From Calonectria ilicicola (Eukaryota; Ascomycota; Sordariomycetes; Hypocreales; Nectriaceae): a DNA stretch of 64,000 nucleotides. The stretch is taken from positions 4,650,001-4,714,000 of the forward strand of contig CP085832.1 of assembly GCA_020809705.1 (NCBI GenBank), given 5' to 3'. The position numbers and the translations under genes were made by a program. Shown here piece by piece: positions 24,887-39,600 of this stretch. Numbering within the stretch: position 1 is the first letter of the stretch; each line of letters opens with the position of its first letter. The notes below the pieces were generated by a model. The model worked only from the letters and a program-made list of their open reading frames with translations. It was not told the DNA's origin and did not search any database.

Positions 24887-27800
24887 CAATATCTCCCCTT
24901 CGTTAATCTTGTCCTTAAGGCCGGTATAGCAGGTTGTAGTGGTTTTTTTGTATATATTATCTAAACTTAGATTTATAATTATTTTATTATACTAATATTA
25001 TATTAGGCAAGGTAGTAAAAGCATCTTCTATTCATAAGAATTGCAAAATTAAAGATCTTACTAATTACATTAATCTTTTTAGAATGCCTATTATAGCTTA
25101 TATATATTATATAAGTATTAATCTTTCCTATATAATAAATAAAAATTCAATTTATTATTTTAAATATATCTAAAATTATAAAAGTTATAATTATATAAAT
25201 ATAAAAAGTATAGCTTATATATATTTTTATTATTCTTTATTTAACTAACTTAATATATTAATAATAATAATTCTTTATATTATTAAAAAAAAGAAAAAAT
25301 TATATTAATAACATTTAAAAATATAAAATAAATTAAACTTATTATATACTTTTTTAAAAACTTCTCAAAAGATTATTTTAAAGACCTAATCTTAAATAAT
25401 AGTAGTATTTATTAAGTTAAAGCACCTAAAGAAGTTAGAGGATAATCTAGAAGAGCAAGGTGCTAGAGCAACGGAGGTAGTAGAGATTAAGATTGTAGTA
25501 AAGGAAGGCCCTTTTTTAGAGGTGATATTAATGTTGTATATTATTAATATTAATCCTTCTTTTTACTTATTGAAGGAATACTTCTAGTATCTTTAAATAA
25601 TATATAAGATATTTAGTAGGTTCTTAGGTTGTTTCTTTATAATCTTTTTATTTAATTTTAAATTTTTTATTTTCCTTTTTTCTTTATAGTATTTTCTTAA
25701 CTTCCTACTAGTCTTCTAGGTTTTCTATTTAGGGTTTATATTTGGATCCTATATTTATTTAGATATTATTATTAGGTTTTAGTAATGAAATATAGAAGAT
25801 AGTGTGAATTTTAATATTATCTAGGAGGTTAAGTTTATAATTATTTTTTAATATTTTTCTTTTAATTAAATATAATTTAATTTATATAAAGTTAATTTTT
25901 TTATTTTATTTTTTTATTATAAGATTTTTTATTATTAGATAGATTATATCTCTTTTTAAAAAGGATAGTTCTTTTAGTCTTTTTAGATTATAATATCTTT
26001 TTATTATATTATAGATAAATTTAAATTCTATTTTTATTTTTTTATATAATTTTCTTAAATTATTTAACTTAATTATAACTTTTACTTAAATTATATTTTC
26101 TAAGAGGGCTTAATAAGTATCTAATATAAAGTTAAAATTAGCTTTTATTAATATTATTTTAATATTATAATTATAAAATATATTATATATTAATTATATA
26201 ATAAATAATTTTTCTACTTAATTAATTTACTTATAATTAATATAATATTATAAATATTATTTAATTTCTTAATTTTAGTATTTAATTTATCTATTTATTT
26301 AAAGGTAGAAGGCTATATTTAGCTTATAGTTTAACCTTATTAAGAATATTAAACTTTACTAAAATTTAAATATAAATAATTATTCTCTATCTAAAATAAT
26401 TTTAATTAATAATTTATATATAATAATTATATTTTAAAAGAAAAGATAGGTAAATTATTTTTCTTTTATTACTTTATTATAAAGAAAATAATATACTACT
26501 TTTATAAAGTAATCTATAATAATAAAAATATTATTATAATATACTTCTATAGTAAGGTCTATTAATAAAAGAAGGTTAATAATAAAGTTTATTATAATTA
26601 AGTCTTATAATCATTATATAACAGAGGATAGTTATAATAATCTATATAGTTTATATTTTAGTTTTTTAGAGTGTTAATATAGGCTATATTTTTTATATAC
26701 TTATTTAACTTTCTTTTTCATCTTACTAAAGGAAAATATCTATTTGACTTATTTAAGGGTTTTATTAATATCTTTATAACTATATAAAAAATATTTATAA
26801 ATATCCTTTATTAATTCTATTTAATATTTCTTTAATACTTATAAGTAATTTATTTTCTCTTCTTCTAGAAGTACTAGATTATATTCTTTAATTTTCCTTA
26901 ATAATAAATTACTTTGTTCTACTTATTATATTAGTATTTCTATAGTAATGGTTCTAGTTATATATAGTAATCCTCCTACTCTTATAGTAGTGATTATTTT
27001 CTTTGTTTTTATTATTATTTTATTAATTAAGATTTATTTTAGTTCTTTATTGGTATTATAGGTTAATAGTTTTTCTTATATTTTTAGTTTTTTTATATTA
27101 TAATTAGGTTAGTAGTTAATTGTATTAATGTAATTATTTTTAATTCCTTTAATATAAATAATTTAATAATTAAATTTAAATAGGTATTCTATATATTATA
27201 ATTATCTTTTACTGAGTTTTTAAGTGATTGTAAAGTAAGTAATATTTTTATAGTTAGTATATATTATAATTTTATAATTACTTTCTAATAGATATTATTA
27301 GAATTTTTTAAAAGTATTAATAATAATAAGGAATTCTTTATTATAGATAGGATAATTTAGCTTAGGGCTATATAGCTTATATAAATAAAATATTATAGGG
27401 TGTAGATTTCCTTATTCATCTTATTGTCTAATCTAGGCCCTTAAGATAAAATCCAATGCATCAGTTTCTAACTCTATAGGCTTATTAGGGTCAAATATTA
27501 TAAGGATAGGTTCTTCTAAAATAGCATTTCTTATAACTTCAAATAATTATTATACTTTATTTCCCTATTAAAAGATAATTCCTTTCTTAGTTAGTTCTAT
27601 TATACCTAAGGTGATTTTACTAAATCCCTTAATAAATCTTCAGTAATAATTAGTAAATTTAAGAAAAGCTTATACTTCCTTTATATTAATAGGTTCCTTC
27701 TAATTTTTTACTATAATGACTTTCTTTAGGTCTATATGAATTTTATTAGGGCTAATAATATATCCTAGAAATTCTACTTTTTAAATGTAGAACTTACTTT

Positions 27801-28673
27801 TTTTAATTTAATTAGAAGTTTAGTATTTTAGAGGGCTTTTAAGATCTTATAAATATATTCTTTATATTCTTTTTTATTTTTAAAGAAAATAAGAATATTA
27901 TCTAGATAGTAAATAATAAAGATATCTAAGTATTCTTATAATATATTGGTTATTATTTATTAAAATAATATTAATATATTTATAAGTCTAAAAGGCATAA
28001 CTAGATATTCAAATAGTCTAAACTTTATTTAGAAAGTAATTTTTTATTTATATCCTTTTTTAATATAAATAAGATTATATACTCTTTTAAGATCTAGTGT
28101 AATAAAGATATTAACTCTATAAAAGTAATCTTTTATTTTATTAATTAATAGTAATAAAGTATAATCTTTAATAGTAATATTATTAAGCTATTAATAATTT
28201 ATAATAAAATATAATTTTCTATTTTTCTTAAACACAAACATAACAAAATAACTAACTTTAAAGTTTAAAATATAAATATATCTCTTTTTAAGCATATCTT
28301 AGATATATTCCTTTAAAATATTAAGCTTAATTTAATTAAAATTATAAATAGGGTAAAATTGGATATTAGATCTATCTTTAAAAACAATTTCATAATCTTA
28401 CTAACTAAATTTAAATAATTTAATATTTAATTCTTTTATAAAGAGCTTTTTGTAGATTTAGTATTATAAGGGTATATTATACAATCTATCTATTTCTACT
28501 TCTACCTTTATTTCTTTAAAGCTTTTATTAATTTATTAGAATTATTTTCTAAAGTAGGTAATTATTTATTATCTTTACCTTTTTTAATTATTCTTATATT
28601 TATATTTTATTCCTTTAAATAATAAAAATTCTTCTTTATTTATATCTTTTACTTAATTAAGGCTAAAAGTTTA

Positions 28674-29068
28674 TATAACGGTCTGGTCAATTCCCAATTT
28701 AATAAATTAATTAGAATGAAGGGTTTATTATTAGTAGGATGATTAGGTGTGTTATAATAAATAAAGTAATGGAAGTATTATATTAAGTAATAGTTAATTG
28801 TAATTAAGGTAATCAAGTTATATTAAAAGCTAGTTAATATTAGCTATAAGGGTGGATTTTAATTTATCTATATACTATTACTTAATAGGCATTTATTATA
28901 TTAATTCTATTTAATATATTAGTAATTAAGGTAATAATTATAAAGTAATTATTAATATTATAAGTAATTATTTATAAGTACTTTTTTATTAATTAATATA
29001 AGATTATAAAGTAAGTAAGTATTATTTCTACTTTATTTAATTATCTAAGTATATTATAGGTCATAATA
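28674..29068 (-). repeat. 3' LTR of element D
   Basis: 395 bp and heavily RIP-mutated throughout. Same LTR subtype as element C. Confidence 0.88.
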
Positions 29069-29478
29069 CAATATCCCCCTTTATTAATCTTATCCTTAAG
29101 GCCTATTAAATCAACCTTATATATAAGTTCCCTATTCTTAACCTTCCAAATATTTTCTAATTATACCTTAGGGTCTAGGTACTTCCAAGCTACATCTTTA
29201 TACTAACACTTAAGCCTAGCTTATTAATTTAATAAGTTTTGAAGTTATACTATATTCTTTTTATTCTTTTAAAGGTTTATAGTATAAGATATTGCTAGAT
29301 TCTGGTGATTATTATAGTAAATATATCTGTTATAGTAGAATATATAATACTTTAGAGGTGTCTTTGGTTATGTATATATGATTTTTGTAAATAATAAGTG
29401 TAAGTGGGTACTAATATCTATAATAACCTAGATAAATCAAGAGTCTAATCATTTAAATGTGGAGGAGGAGGTAGCTAA

Positions 29479-29865
29479 TGTTATGACCCATGCTGGCCAA
29501 AGCGGTCAGAACTAGCAGAATGCACCTTGGGCCCACCTACCCTAGACTATGATCACTGGTATAATTATGATTATTCCCATGATTATAATATAATTACTAT
29601 AATTACCAAGTAATTATAAAAGTAATTATCAAAACCTTACAATAATTACTCCTTAGTATAAAAGTATATAGATAGATTAAGCCTAATTATAAAGAATGGT
29701 TTTAATCAGCTTTCAATATAACTTAATTACCTTAATTATAATTAACTATTACCTAATATAATACTTCTATTACTTTATTTACTATAATATACCTAATTAT
29801 CCTACTAATAATAAACCCTTCATTCTAATTAATTTATTAAATTAAAAATTAATTAAATTATTATA
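29479..29865 (+). repeat. 5' LTR of element E
   Basis: 387 bp beginning TGTTATGACCC and ending ATTATTATA. The end corresponds to CGTTATA in the 3' copy, which fits RIP loss of the terminal CA. Confidence 0.9.
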
Positions 29866-30399
29866 TATTAAAAGCTCTTATTTAATTAATTACCTACATT
29901 AACAATTAAGTAATAATAATATCCAGAAAGAATCCTATTACTACTACTCCTTCTAATAATATTAAGTTAATTATAGAACTATAGTAAATTAAAAAGAAAC
30001 TTATAGATATATAAATATAACTTAAAGTAGAAAAAGCTAGAACCACTATAATTAAAGGAAATAAGGGTAAAGATATTAATAAAATTCTAAGACCCCCGAT
30101 CCTAGAGCCCTTTTTAAAAAAGGCTGCTAATATAATCCCCTTCCTTACCTAAATGAAGGGATACTTTTACTTCTTCCTAATATAACTTATAATCTTTAAA
30201 GCCTAGGTATTATATATTAAAATTCTTTTTTAAAGGGATATAAGAGTATAATTTAAATCTATTATAAAAGATTATTTAGAAAATAAAAATAATATTAATT
30301 AAAATAAAAAGATTTAAAAGATCTTTAAAGATTAAGAATATTTTAAAATTATTATTAAAGATAATTTTAGTATAATTAATATAAAATAATAAGCTATAA

Positions 30400-33300
30400 A
30401 CTAATTATATAAATTTAAATAAATAAAATCTTATAATTAATATTTAATTAAATTTAAAAGAATTATAGTATAAATAGTTTAGGATAATAATATATTAATA
30501 AAACTTTATTATAAAGGTTTAAAGAGTGAAGTTAAGAATAAAATTTATAAAGAAGATTGGTTAAAAAAACTTTTAAAGTATATTAAAAGTACTATTAAAA
30601 TTAATAAAAGATAATTTAATTAATATAAAAAATATACTTAAGATAATAAAAATCTATATATTCTAAATAAAGGAAAAATCTAGAATAAGTAATAAAATAT
30701 TATATATAGGACTTATTTAAAATTAATAGAACTTAGCACTATCTAAGGGTATAATAAAAGTAAGATTACCTACTTTAACTATAGAAAGAAAGGATATAAA
30801 TCTTTTAAATGCTACTTTTTAAAAATAGGAAATTAGTTTAAACCTATATTAAAAGAATAGAAATAACTTAATATTATAAAAACTTAATAGACCTTAGTAC
30901 TAGAAGGAAAAAAGGATATTATAGGAAAAGTTATTCTTACTATTATTAAGAAATATAAACCAACTACTATAATTAAGTAATATATAAAAAACCATAAGTT
31001 ATATAAAATAAAACTTACTTTATAATAAAAAATTAATAAAGCTATTTAAAAAGTATAATTAATTTAATAAGAAGGCTAGTTCTATCTTCCCTATAAATAG
31101 TTAGAATGAGCTAAGAAGATAAGAATCCTTATATTTATTCTAAATATATATACTAATAAAATATTAGTATAGTAGGATATTTGTATTTATAATAAAAATG
31201 GAAATAAGAAATGGATAATTAATATTAAAAGAATGGCTTAATAAATTAGGGAACCCTTATAGGATAGAGATAAAGTCTTTTTACTTATATAAAGTAAATA
31301 ATAATTAGAAAATTATAATCTTTAATCTATCTAATATAAGAAGAATAACTTTAAATTAAATATAGTATATAAAGAATATAAGAATATTTTATAGGTAAGC
31401 TATTATAATTATAATTATCTTTAATATATAAAGTAAAAATAGTATATAATATACTTTTTTATTAAGGTAGAAGATATAATTATCTATTATATCTATAGAA
31501 GATACTTTAACTAATATAAAGTAATAGAAAAAACCCCTATTACTAGTTCATTATATTAGAACTAGGTAAGCTTAAGTTCTTTAATTATAGTAAGTTATCT
31601 TAGAATAAATATTAAGACCTTAAATATAATATTTATATAATAAATAAAGTAATAGCTTAATATTAAACCAAATTAAAAAATAAATAAAGCCTTTTATAAA
31701 AGAGTAGTAGAAGCAATTAGGGCAATAATCTCTAGAGTTATTAAAAGAACTCCCCAAAAAAGCTCTATATTTTATAATTAAAGAGTAACCTTAATAATAA
31801 TTAGAAGTAGAAGTAAGGATTAGAGGGAAGTAGTATAATATTATAATGGATAGTAAAGCTAAATAAAACTATATTAATTCTTAAGTAATTAACTAATTTT
31901 AATTACTATAGATAATAAAAGTTAATTTATATAAAATTATTAATATAAAAGGAATCTCTTTTAGCTATAATAATAATATTATAAATAAAAAGATTAATTA
32001 TTTAAAAGTCTTTATTAAAAAAAAAACTAAAAAATAATCTTTAATATTATTGATATTAGATAGTATAATCTAGTTTTAGGGTATCTATAGTTATACTAAT
32101 ATAATTCTAATATCTATTAGTATATTAGCTAGGTGTAAATATTTAAGGAGTATAATATAACTAATAATATTTCTATAAAATATAATAAAAAATCTTAAAC
32201 TTCTAATTTTAATTAAGTAAGAGATATAAGTGAAGAAGAATCTTTATTATTTAAAGAAATAAAATATAAATATAAGAATAATTAAAAAAATAAAAATAAT
32301 AAATAATTATTTATTTTAAAAAATAATTTTAATAAATTAATAAAAGCTTTAAAAAAATAAAGGCTAAAGTAAAAATAAATAAATTACATAATATACCTTT
32401 ATAATATTAAATCTATAAAAAACTCTTTATAGAAGAACTAGATATTAGACTACCTAAGTTTAATTAGTAGGATTATAAAATCACCCTTAAAGATAGATCT
32501 AATATCTAATTTTACTTTATTTATAATTTTAATTAAATTAAGTTTAATACCTTAAAGGAATATATTTAAAATATACTTAAAAAAGGATATATTTATATTT
32601 TAAACTCTAAAGTTAATTACCCTATTATATTTATATCTAAGAAAAATAGAAAGTTATATTTTATTATAAATTATTAATAATTTAATAATATTATTATTAA
32701 AGATTATATTTTATTATTATTAATTAATAAAATAAAAGATTACTTTTATAAAGCTAATATCTTTATTATATTAGATCTTAAAGGAGTATATAATCTTATT
32801 TATATTAAAAAAAATATAAATAGAAAACTACTTTTCAAATAAAGTTTAAATTATTTAAATATTTAGTTATACCTTTTGGATTTATAAATATACTAGTATT
32901 ATTTTAGTAAATAATAACTAATATATTATAAGAATATTTAAATATTTTTATTATTTGCTATTTAGATAATATTCTTATTTTCTTTAAAAATAAAGAAGAA
33001 TATAAAGAATATATTTATAAGATCTTAAAAGCCCTCTAAGATACTAAACTCCTAATTAAATTAAAAAAAATAAGTTTTATATTTAAGAAGTAGAATTTCT
33101 AGGATATATTATTAGCCTTAATAAAATTTATATAGACCTAAAGAAAGTTATTATAGTAAAAGATTGGAAGGAATCTATTAATATAAAGGAAGTATAAGCC
33201 TTCCTTGGATTTACTAATTATTACTAAAGATTTATTAAGGGATTTAGTAAAATTACCTTAGATATAATAGAATTAATTAAAAAAGGAATTACCTTTTAAT

Positions 33301-35295
33301 AAGGAAATAAAGTATAATAATTATTTAAAATTATAAAAAATATTATTTTAGAAGAACTTATTCTTATAATATTTAACCTTAATAAGCCTATAAAGTTAGA
33401 AATCAATGTATTAGACTTTGCCTTAGGGGCCTAGATCGGATAATAAGATAAATAAGAAAACCTACATCCTATAGCATTCTACTTATATAAGCTATATAGC
33501 CTTAAGTTAAATTACTTTATCTATAATAAAGAATTTCTTATTATTATTAATACTTTTAAAGAATTCTAATAATATCTTTTAAAAAGTAATTATAAAATTA
33601 TAATATATATTAATTATAAAAATATTATTTACTTTATAATTATTTAAAAACTTAATAAAAGGTAATTATAATATATAGAATATTTATCTAAATTTAATTA
33701 TTAAATTATTTATATTAAAGAAATTAAGAATAATTATACTAATATAATTAACTACTAATCTAACTATAATATAAAAAAACTAAAAATATAAGAAAAATTA
33801 TTAATCTATAATACTAATAAAGAACTAGAATAAGCCTTAATTAATAGAATAATAATAAAAATAAAGAAAATAATTACTATTATAAGAATAGGAGGATTGC
33901 TATATATAACTAGAACTACTACTATAGAAATACTAATACAACAAGTGGAACAGGGCAATCTACTACTAAGGAAAATTGAAAAATATAATCTAGTATTTCT
34001 AGAAAAAGAAAAAATAAATTATTTATAAATACTAAAGGAATATTAAATAAAGTTAATAAAAGATATTTACAAATATCCCTTATATAATTATAAAGATATT
34101 AATAAAATCTTTAAATAAATTAAATAGATATTTTCTTTTAATAAGATAAAAAAAAAGTTAAATAAATATATAAAAAATATAACTTATATTAATACTCTAA
34201 AAAATTAAAATATAAACTATATAGATTATTATAACTATCCTCTATTATATAACAATTATAGGACTTAATTATAATAGACTTTATTACTAACCTTCTCTTA
34301 TTAGTAGACCCTACTATAGGAGTATATTATAATAGTATTTTTATTATTATTGATTATTTTATAAAAGTAGTATATTATCTTTTTTATAATAAAGTAATAA
34401 AAGAAAAATAATTTATCTACCTTTTTTTTAAAATATAATTATTATATATAAATTATTAATTAAAATTATTTTAAATAAAGAATAATTATTTATATTTAAG
34501 TTTTAGTAAAGCCTAATATTTTTAATAGGGTTAAATTATAAGCTAAATATAGCTTTTTACTTTTAAATAGATAGATAAATTAAATATTAAAATTAAAAAA
34601 TTAAATAATATTTATAATATTATATTAATTATAAGTAAATTGATTGGGTAGAAAAGTTACCTATTATATAATTAATATATAATATATTTTATAATTATAA
34701 TATTAAAATAATACTAGTAAAGGCTAACTTTAGCTTTATATTAAATACTTATTAAACCCTTTTAAAAAATATAATTTAAATAAAAGCTATAATTAAATTA
34801 AATAATTTAAGAAAATTATATAAAGAAATAAAAATAGAACTTAAATTTGTTTATAATATAATAAAAAGATATTATAATCTAAAAAGATTAAAAAGATTAT
34901 CTTTTTTAAAAGGAGATATAATCTATTTAATAATAAAAAATCTTATAATAAAAAAATAAAATAAAAAAATTAACTTTATATAGATTAGATTATATTTAAT
35001 TAAAAGAAAAATATTAAAAAATAATTATAAGCTCGATCTCCTAGACAATATCAAGGTCTACCCTATCTTCTATATCTTATTACTAGAATTAAATAAGGGT
35101 ATCTAAGTAAATATAGGATCCAAATATAAATCATAAATAAAAAACCTAGAAAATTAATAAGAAATTAAGAAGATATTATAGAGAAAAAAGGAAGATAGAA
35201 AATTTAAAATTAAATAGAAAGATTATAAAGAAATAACTTAGGAACTAGTGAAATATCTTATATATTGCTTAAAGATACTAGAAGTATTTCTAAAG
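30400..35295 (+). pseudogene. Degraded gag-pol-chromodomain of element E
   Basis: The RNase H relic reads ALGA-IG then ENLHPIAFYLYKLYSLKLNY, the integrase core LLLLVDPTIGVYYN-like, and the C-terminal module YKLDLLDNIKVYPIFYI followed by a chromodomain-like KIL-RKKEDRKFKIK-KDYKEIT-ELVKYL. In that module the dashes are TAG stops where W would be expected. These are aligned by eye to the family pattern. No open frame survives. The chromodomain marks the family as a chromovirus clade of Ty3/gypsy. Confidence 0.85.
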
Positions 35296-35967
35296 ATATA
35301 GCGCTAAGCAAACTATCAAGGTTAATAGTATTCTAATTAATAGTATCTAAGGCCTCTAAAGATTAAATATTAACTATTGCTTCCAATTTAGTATAATCTG
35401 CTTTATTTAAATTATTAATAAAAGACAAATTATAATAAATTCTCTTCTTACCTTATAATTTTAATAAATATTTTTATTTATACAATTAAGTTAATTAAGT
35501 AAGAACCTTATTTATTCTTATTTAAATAATAAGTATTTTTTCCTTAGCCTACTCTTTAACTTAATCTAAATGCTTAGACTTCTTGCTTAATTTTATTATT
35601 ATTACCTTTATTAATTAGACTTTAGAAATATATAAAAAGAAAAAAATCCCTTATAAGAACCCATTATAGCCCCAGAAGCATTATAGGAATAACCCTAATA
35701 AGTATATTTACCATACCAGGAGGAATAAGCTACTATCTAGCAATAAAGCCCCTTAGATAAATAAAAAGAATAAGGTATAATATTATAATTGAAATTAGTA
35801 ATATCTTCAGCAAGCTAGGCGTGACAATAAGCGGACCTACTAGATATACTATCAGCACTTTAATGCTTAGAATTTTTATAAGTCTAAGTTAATATGAATA
35901 AATAAGTAATTATACTAGAGTCAAGTATATGGTCTTAAGGGTAAGAATTAATAGAGAGAGGACATTA

Positions 35968-36354
35968 TGTTATGACCTATACTGGCTAAAGTGGTTAGAA
36001 CTGGCAGAATGTACCTTGGGCCTACTTACCCTAAACTATAATTACCAGTACAATTATGATTATCCTTATAATTATAATACGATCATTATAATCACTAAGT
36101 AATTATAAAAGTAATTATCAAAACTTTATAATAATCATTTCTTAGTATAAAAGTATATAGACAGATTAAGCCCAATTGTAAGAAATAATCTTAATTAGCT
36201 TTTAATACAACTTAGTTACCTTAATTATAATTGACTATTACCTAATATAATACTTCTATTGCTCTATTTACTATAACACACCTAACCATCCTGCTAATAA
36301 TAAACCCTTTGTTCTGATTGGTTTATTAAGTTGGGAATTGACCAGATCGTTATA
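35968..36354 (+). repeat. 3' LTR of element E
   Basis: 387 bp. It keeps more of the original 3' end (TTGGGAATTGACCAGATCG) than the 5' copy does. Confidence 0.9.
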
Positions 36355-36638
36355 GCTAAGAAGGAGTTCCTTTATATTTAAGTAAAGGTACTTATAACTT
36401 AAGCTAAAGTTTAAGAATCTTTAAATTATTTATTTTATTTTTATTATTAAAAATATTAGCTTAAAATAAGAGGTATAGAAATAATATATTAAAGTCTTTT
36501 TTTTAAATAAGTTAAAGGATATAGATTAGGTAGAGTTAGAGGCTATTGTTTAGGTATAATCTTTAGAGGCTATAGATATTATTAATTGGAATACTATTGA
36601 CCTTAATGGTTTACTTAGTATTATATCTTTAGGAATAC

Positions 36639-39600
36639 TTCTAGTATCTTTAAGTAATATATAAGGTATTTTGTTAGTTCTTAAGTTATTTTTTTATAGT
36701 CTTTTTATTTAATTTTGAATTTTTTATTTTCTTTTCTTTTTTATAATATTTTCTTAATTTTTTATTAATTTTCTAAGTTTTTTATTTATAGTTTATATTT
36801 AGGTCCTATATTTACCTAGATACCCTTACCTAATTCTAATAGTAAGATATAGAAGATAGAGTAGATCTTAATGTTATTTAAAAGGTTGAGCTTATAGTTA
36901 TTTTTTAATATTTTTTTTTAATTAGATATAATTTAATCTATATAAAGTTAATTTTTTTATTTTATTTTTTTATTATAAGATTTTTTATTATTAAGTAAAC
37001 TATATCTCTCTTTAAGAAGGATAATCTTTTTAATCTTTTTAGGTTATAATATTTTTTTATTATATTATAGATAAACTTAAGTTCTATTTTTATTTTTTTA
37101 TATAATTTTCTTAAATTATCTAACTTAATTATAGCTTTTACTTAAATTATATTTTCTAAGGGGGCTTAATAAATATCTAATATAAAGTTAAAGTTAGTTT
37201 TTATTAGTATTATTTTAATATTATAATTATAAGATATATTATATATTAATTATATAATAAGTAATTTTTCTACTTAATTAATTTGCTTATAGTTAATATA
37301 GTATTATAGATATTACTTAATTTCTTAATTTTAGTATTTAGTTTATTTATCTATTTGGGGATAGAAGGCTATATTTAGCTTATAGTTTAATCTTATTAAG
37401 GATATTAGGCTTTATTAAAATTTAAATATAAATAATTATCCTCTATTTAAAATGATTTTGGTTGATAATCTATATATAATAATTATATTTTAAAAGAAAA
37501 GGTAGGTGAATTATTCTTCTTTTATTATTTTATTATAAAGGAGATAATATATTATTTTTATAAAATAATCTATAATAATAAAAATATTATTATAATATAC
37601 TTTTATAGTAAGATCTATTAATAAAGGAAGGTTAGTAATAAAATCTATTATAATTAAGTCTTATGATTATTGTGCAATAAGGGATGGTTGTAATAATTTG
37701 TATGGTTTATATTTTGGTTTTTTAAAGTGTTAATATAGGCTATATTCCTTATATACTTATTCAACTTTCTTTTTTATCTTATTAAAGGAAAATATCTATT
37801 TAACTTATTCAAGGGTTTTATTAATACCTTTATAGCTATATAAGGAATATTTATGAATATCCTTTATTAACTCCATTTAGTATTCCTCTAGCACTTATAA
37901 ATAATCTGTTTTTTCTTCTTTTAGAAGTGCTAGATTATATTCTTCGATTTTCCTTAATAATAGATTATTTTGTTCTATTTATTATATTAGTATTTCTATG
38001 GTAGTGGTTCTAGTTGTATGTAGTAATCCTTTTATTTTTATAATAATAATTATTTTCTTTATTTTTATTATTATTCTATTAATTAGAGCTTATTCTAGTT
38101 CTTTATTAATATTATAGATTAATAGTTTTTTCTATGTTTTTGGTTTTTTTATATTATAGTTAGATTAGTGGCTGATTATATTAGTATAGTTATTCTTAAT
38201 TCCTTTAATATAAATAATTTAATAGTTGAATTTAGATAGGTATTCTATATATTATAATTGCCTTTTATTAAGTTTTTAAGTAATTGTAAAGTAAGTAATA
38301 TTTTTATAATTAATATATATTATAATTTTATAATTACTTTTTAAAAGATATTATTAGAATTCTTTAAAAGTATTAATAATAATAAGGAATTCTTTATTAT
38401 AGATAGGATAGTTTAGTTTAGGGCTATATAACTTATATAAGTAGAATATTATAAGATATAGGTTTCCTTGTTTATTTTATTATTTGATCTAGATTCCTAA
38501 AGTGAAGTCTAATATATTAGTTTCTAGCTCTATGGGCTTATTAAGATTGAATATTATAAGAATAGGTTTTTCTAAAATAGCATTTTTTATAGCTTTAAAT
38601 GATTATTATGCTTTATTTTTTTATTAAAAGATAATTCCTTTCTTAATTAGTTTTATTATATTTAAAGTAATTTTACTAAATCCTTTAATAAATCTTTAAT
38701 AATAGTTAGTAAATCTAAGGAAGGCTTATATTTTCTTTATATTAGTAGGTTCCTTCCAATCTTTTACTATAGTAACTTTCTTTAGATTTATATAAATTTT
38801 ATTAGGGTTAATAATATATCCTAGAAATTCTACTTTTTAAGTATAGAATTTACTTTTTTTAGTTTAATTAGGAGTTTAGTATTTTAGAGGGCTTTTAAGA
38901 TCTTATAAATATATTCTTTATATTCTTTTTTATTTTTAAAGAAAATAAGAATATTATTTAAATAGTAGATAATAAAGATATTTAAGTATTTTTATAATAT
39001 ATTAGTTATTATTTATTAAAATAATATTAATATATTTATAAGTTTAAAAGGTATAATTAGGTATTTAAATAATTTAAATTTTATTTGGAAAGTAGTTTTT
39101 TATTTATATCTTTTTTTAATATAAATAAGATTATATACTCCTTTAAGATCTAGTATAATAAAGATATTAGCTTTATAAAGGTAATCTTTTATTTTATTAA
39201 TTAATAATAATAAAGTATAATCTTTAATAATAATATTATTAAATTATTAATAATTTATAATAAGGTATAGCTTCTTATTTTTCTTAGATATAAATATAAT
39301 AAAATAATTAACTTTAAAGTTTAAAATATAAATATATCTTTTTTTAAGTATATCTTAGATATATTCCTTTAAGATATTAAGCTTAATTTAATTAAGATTA
39401 TAAATAGGGTAAAATTAGATATTAGATCTATCTTTAAGGACGATTTTATAATCTTACTGGTTAAATTCAAGTAGTCTAGTGTCTAGTTCTTTTATAAAGA
39501 GCTTTTTGTAGATTTGGTATTATAAGGGTATATTATATAATCTATTTATTTTTGCTTTTACCTTTATTTCTTTAAGGCTTTTATTAATTTATTAGAATTA

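Larger units (their letters stand above)
29479..36354 (+). mobile_element. Element E: youngest Ty3/gypsy chromodomain LTR retrotransposon, uninterrupted
   Basis: Its 387-bp LTRs are 29479-29865 and 35968-36354, with exact TSD GCTAA at 29474-29478 and 36355-36359. Total length is 6,876 bp with no insert, so it serves as the ruler for A-D. Plus-strand order: gag about 30,400-30,620, retropepsin about 31,850-32,150, reverse transcriptase about 32,440-33,050, RNase H about 33,380-33,580, integrase about 33,900-34,700, integrase C-terminal part about 35,020-35,110 and chromodomain about 35,160-35,295. A purine tract AGAGAGAGGA lies just before the 3' LTR. A likely TATA element (AGTATAAAAG) lies in each LTR. 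Confidence 0.92.
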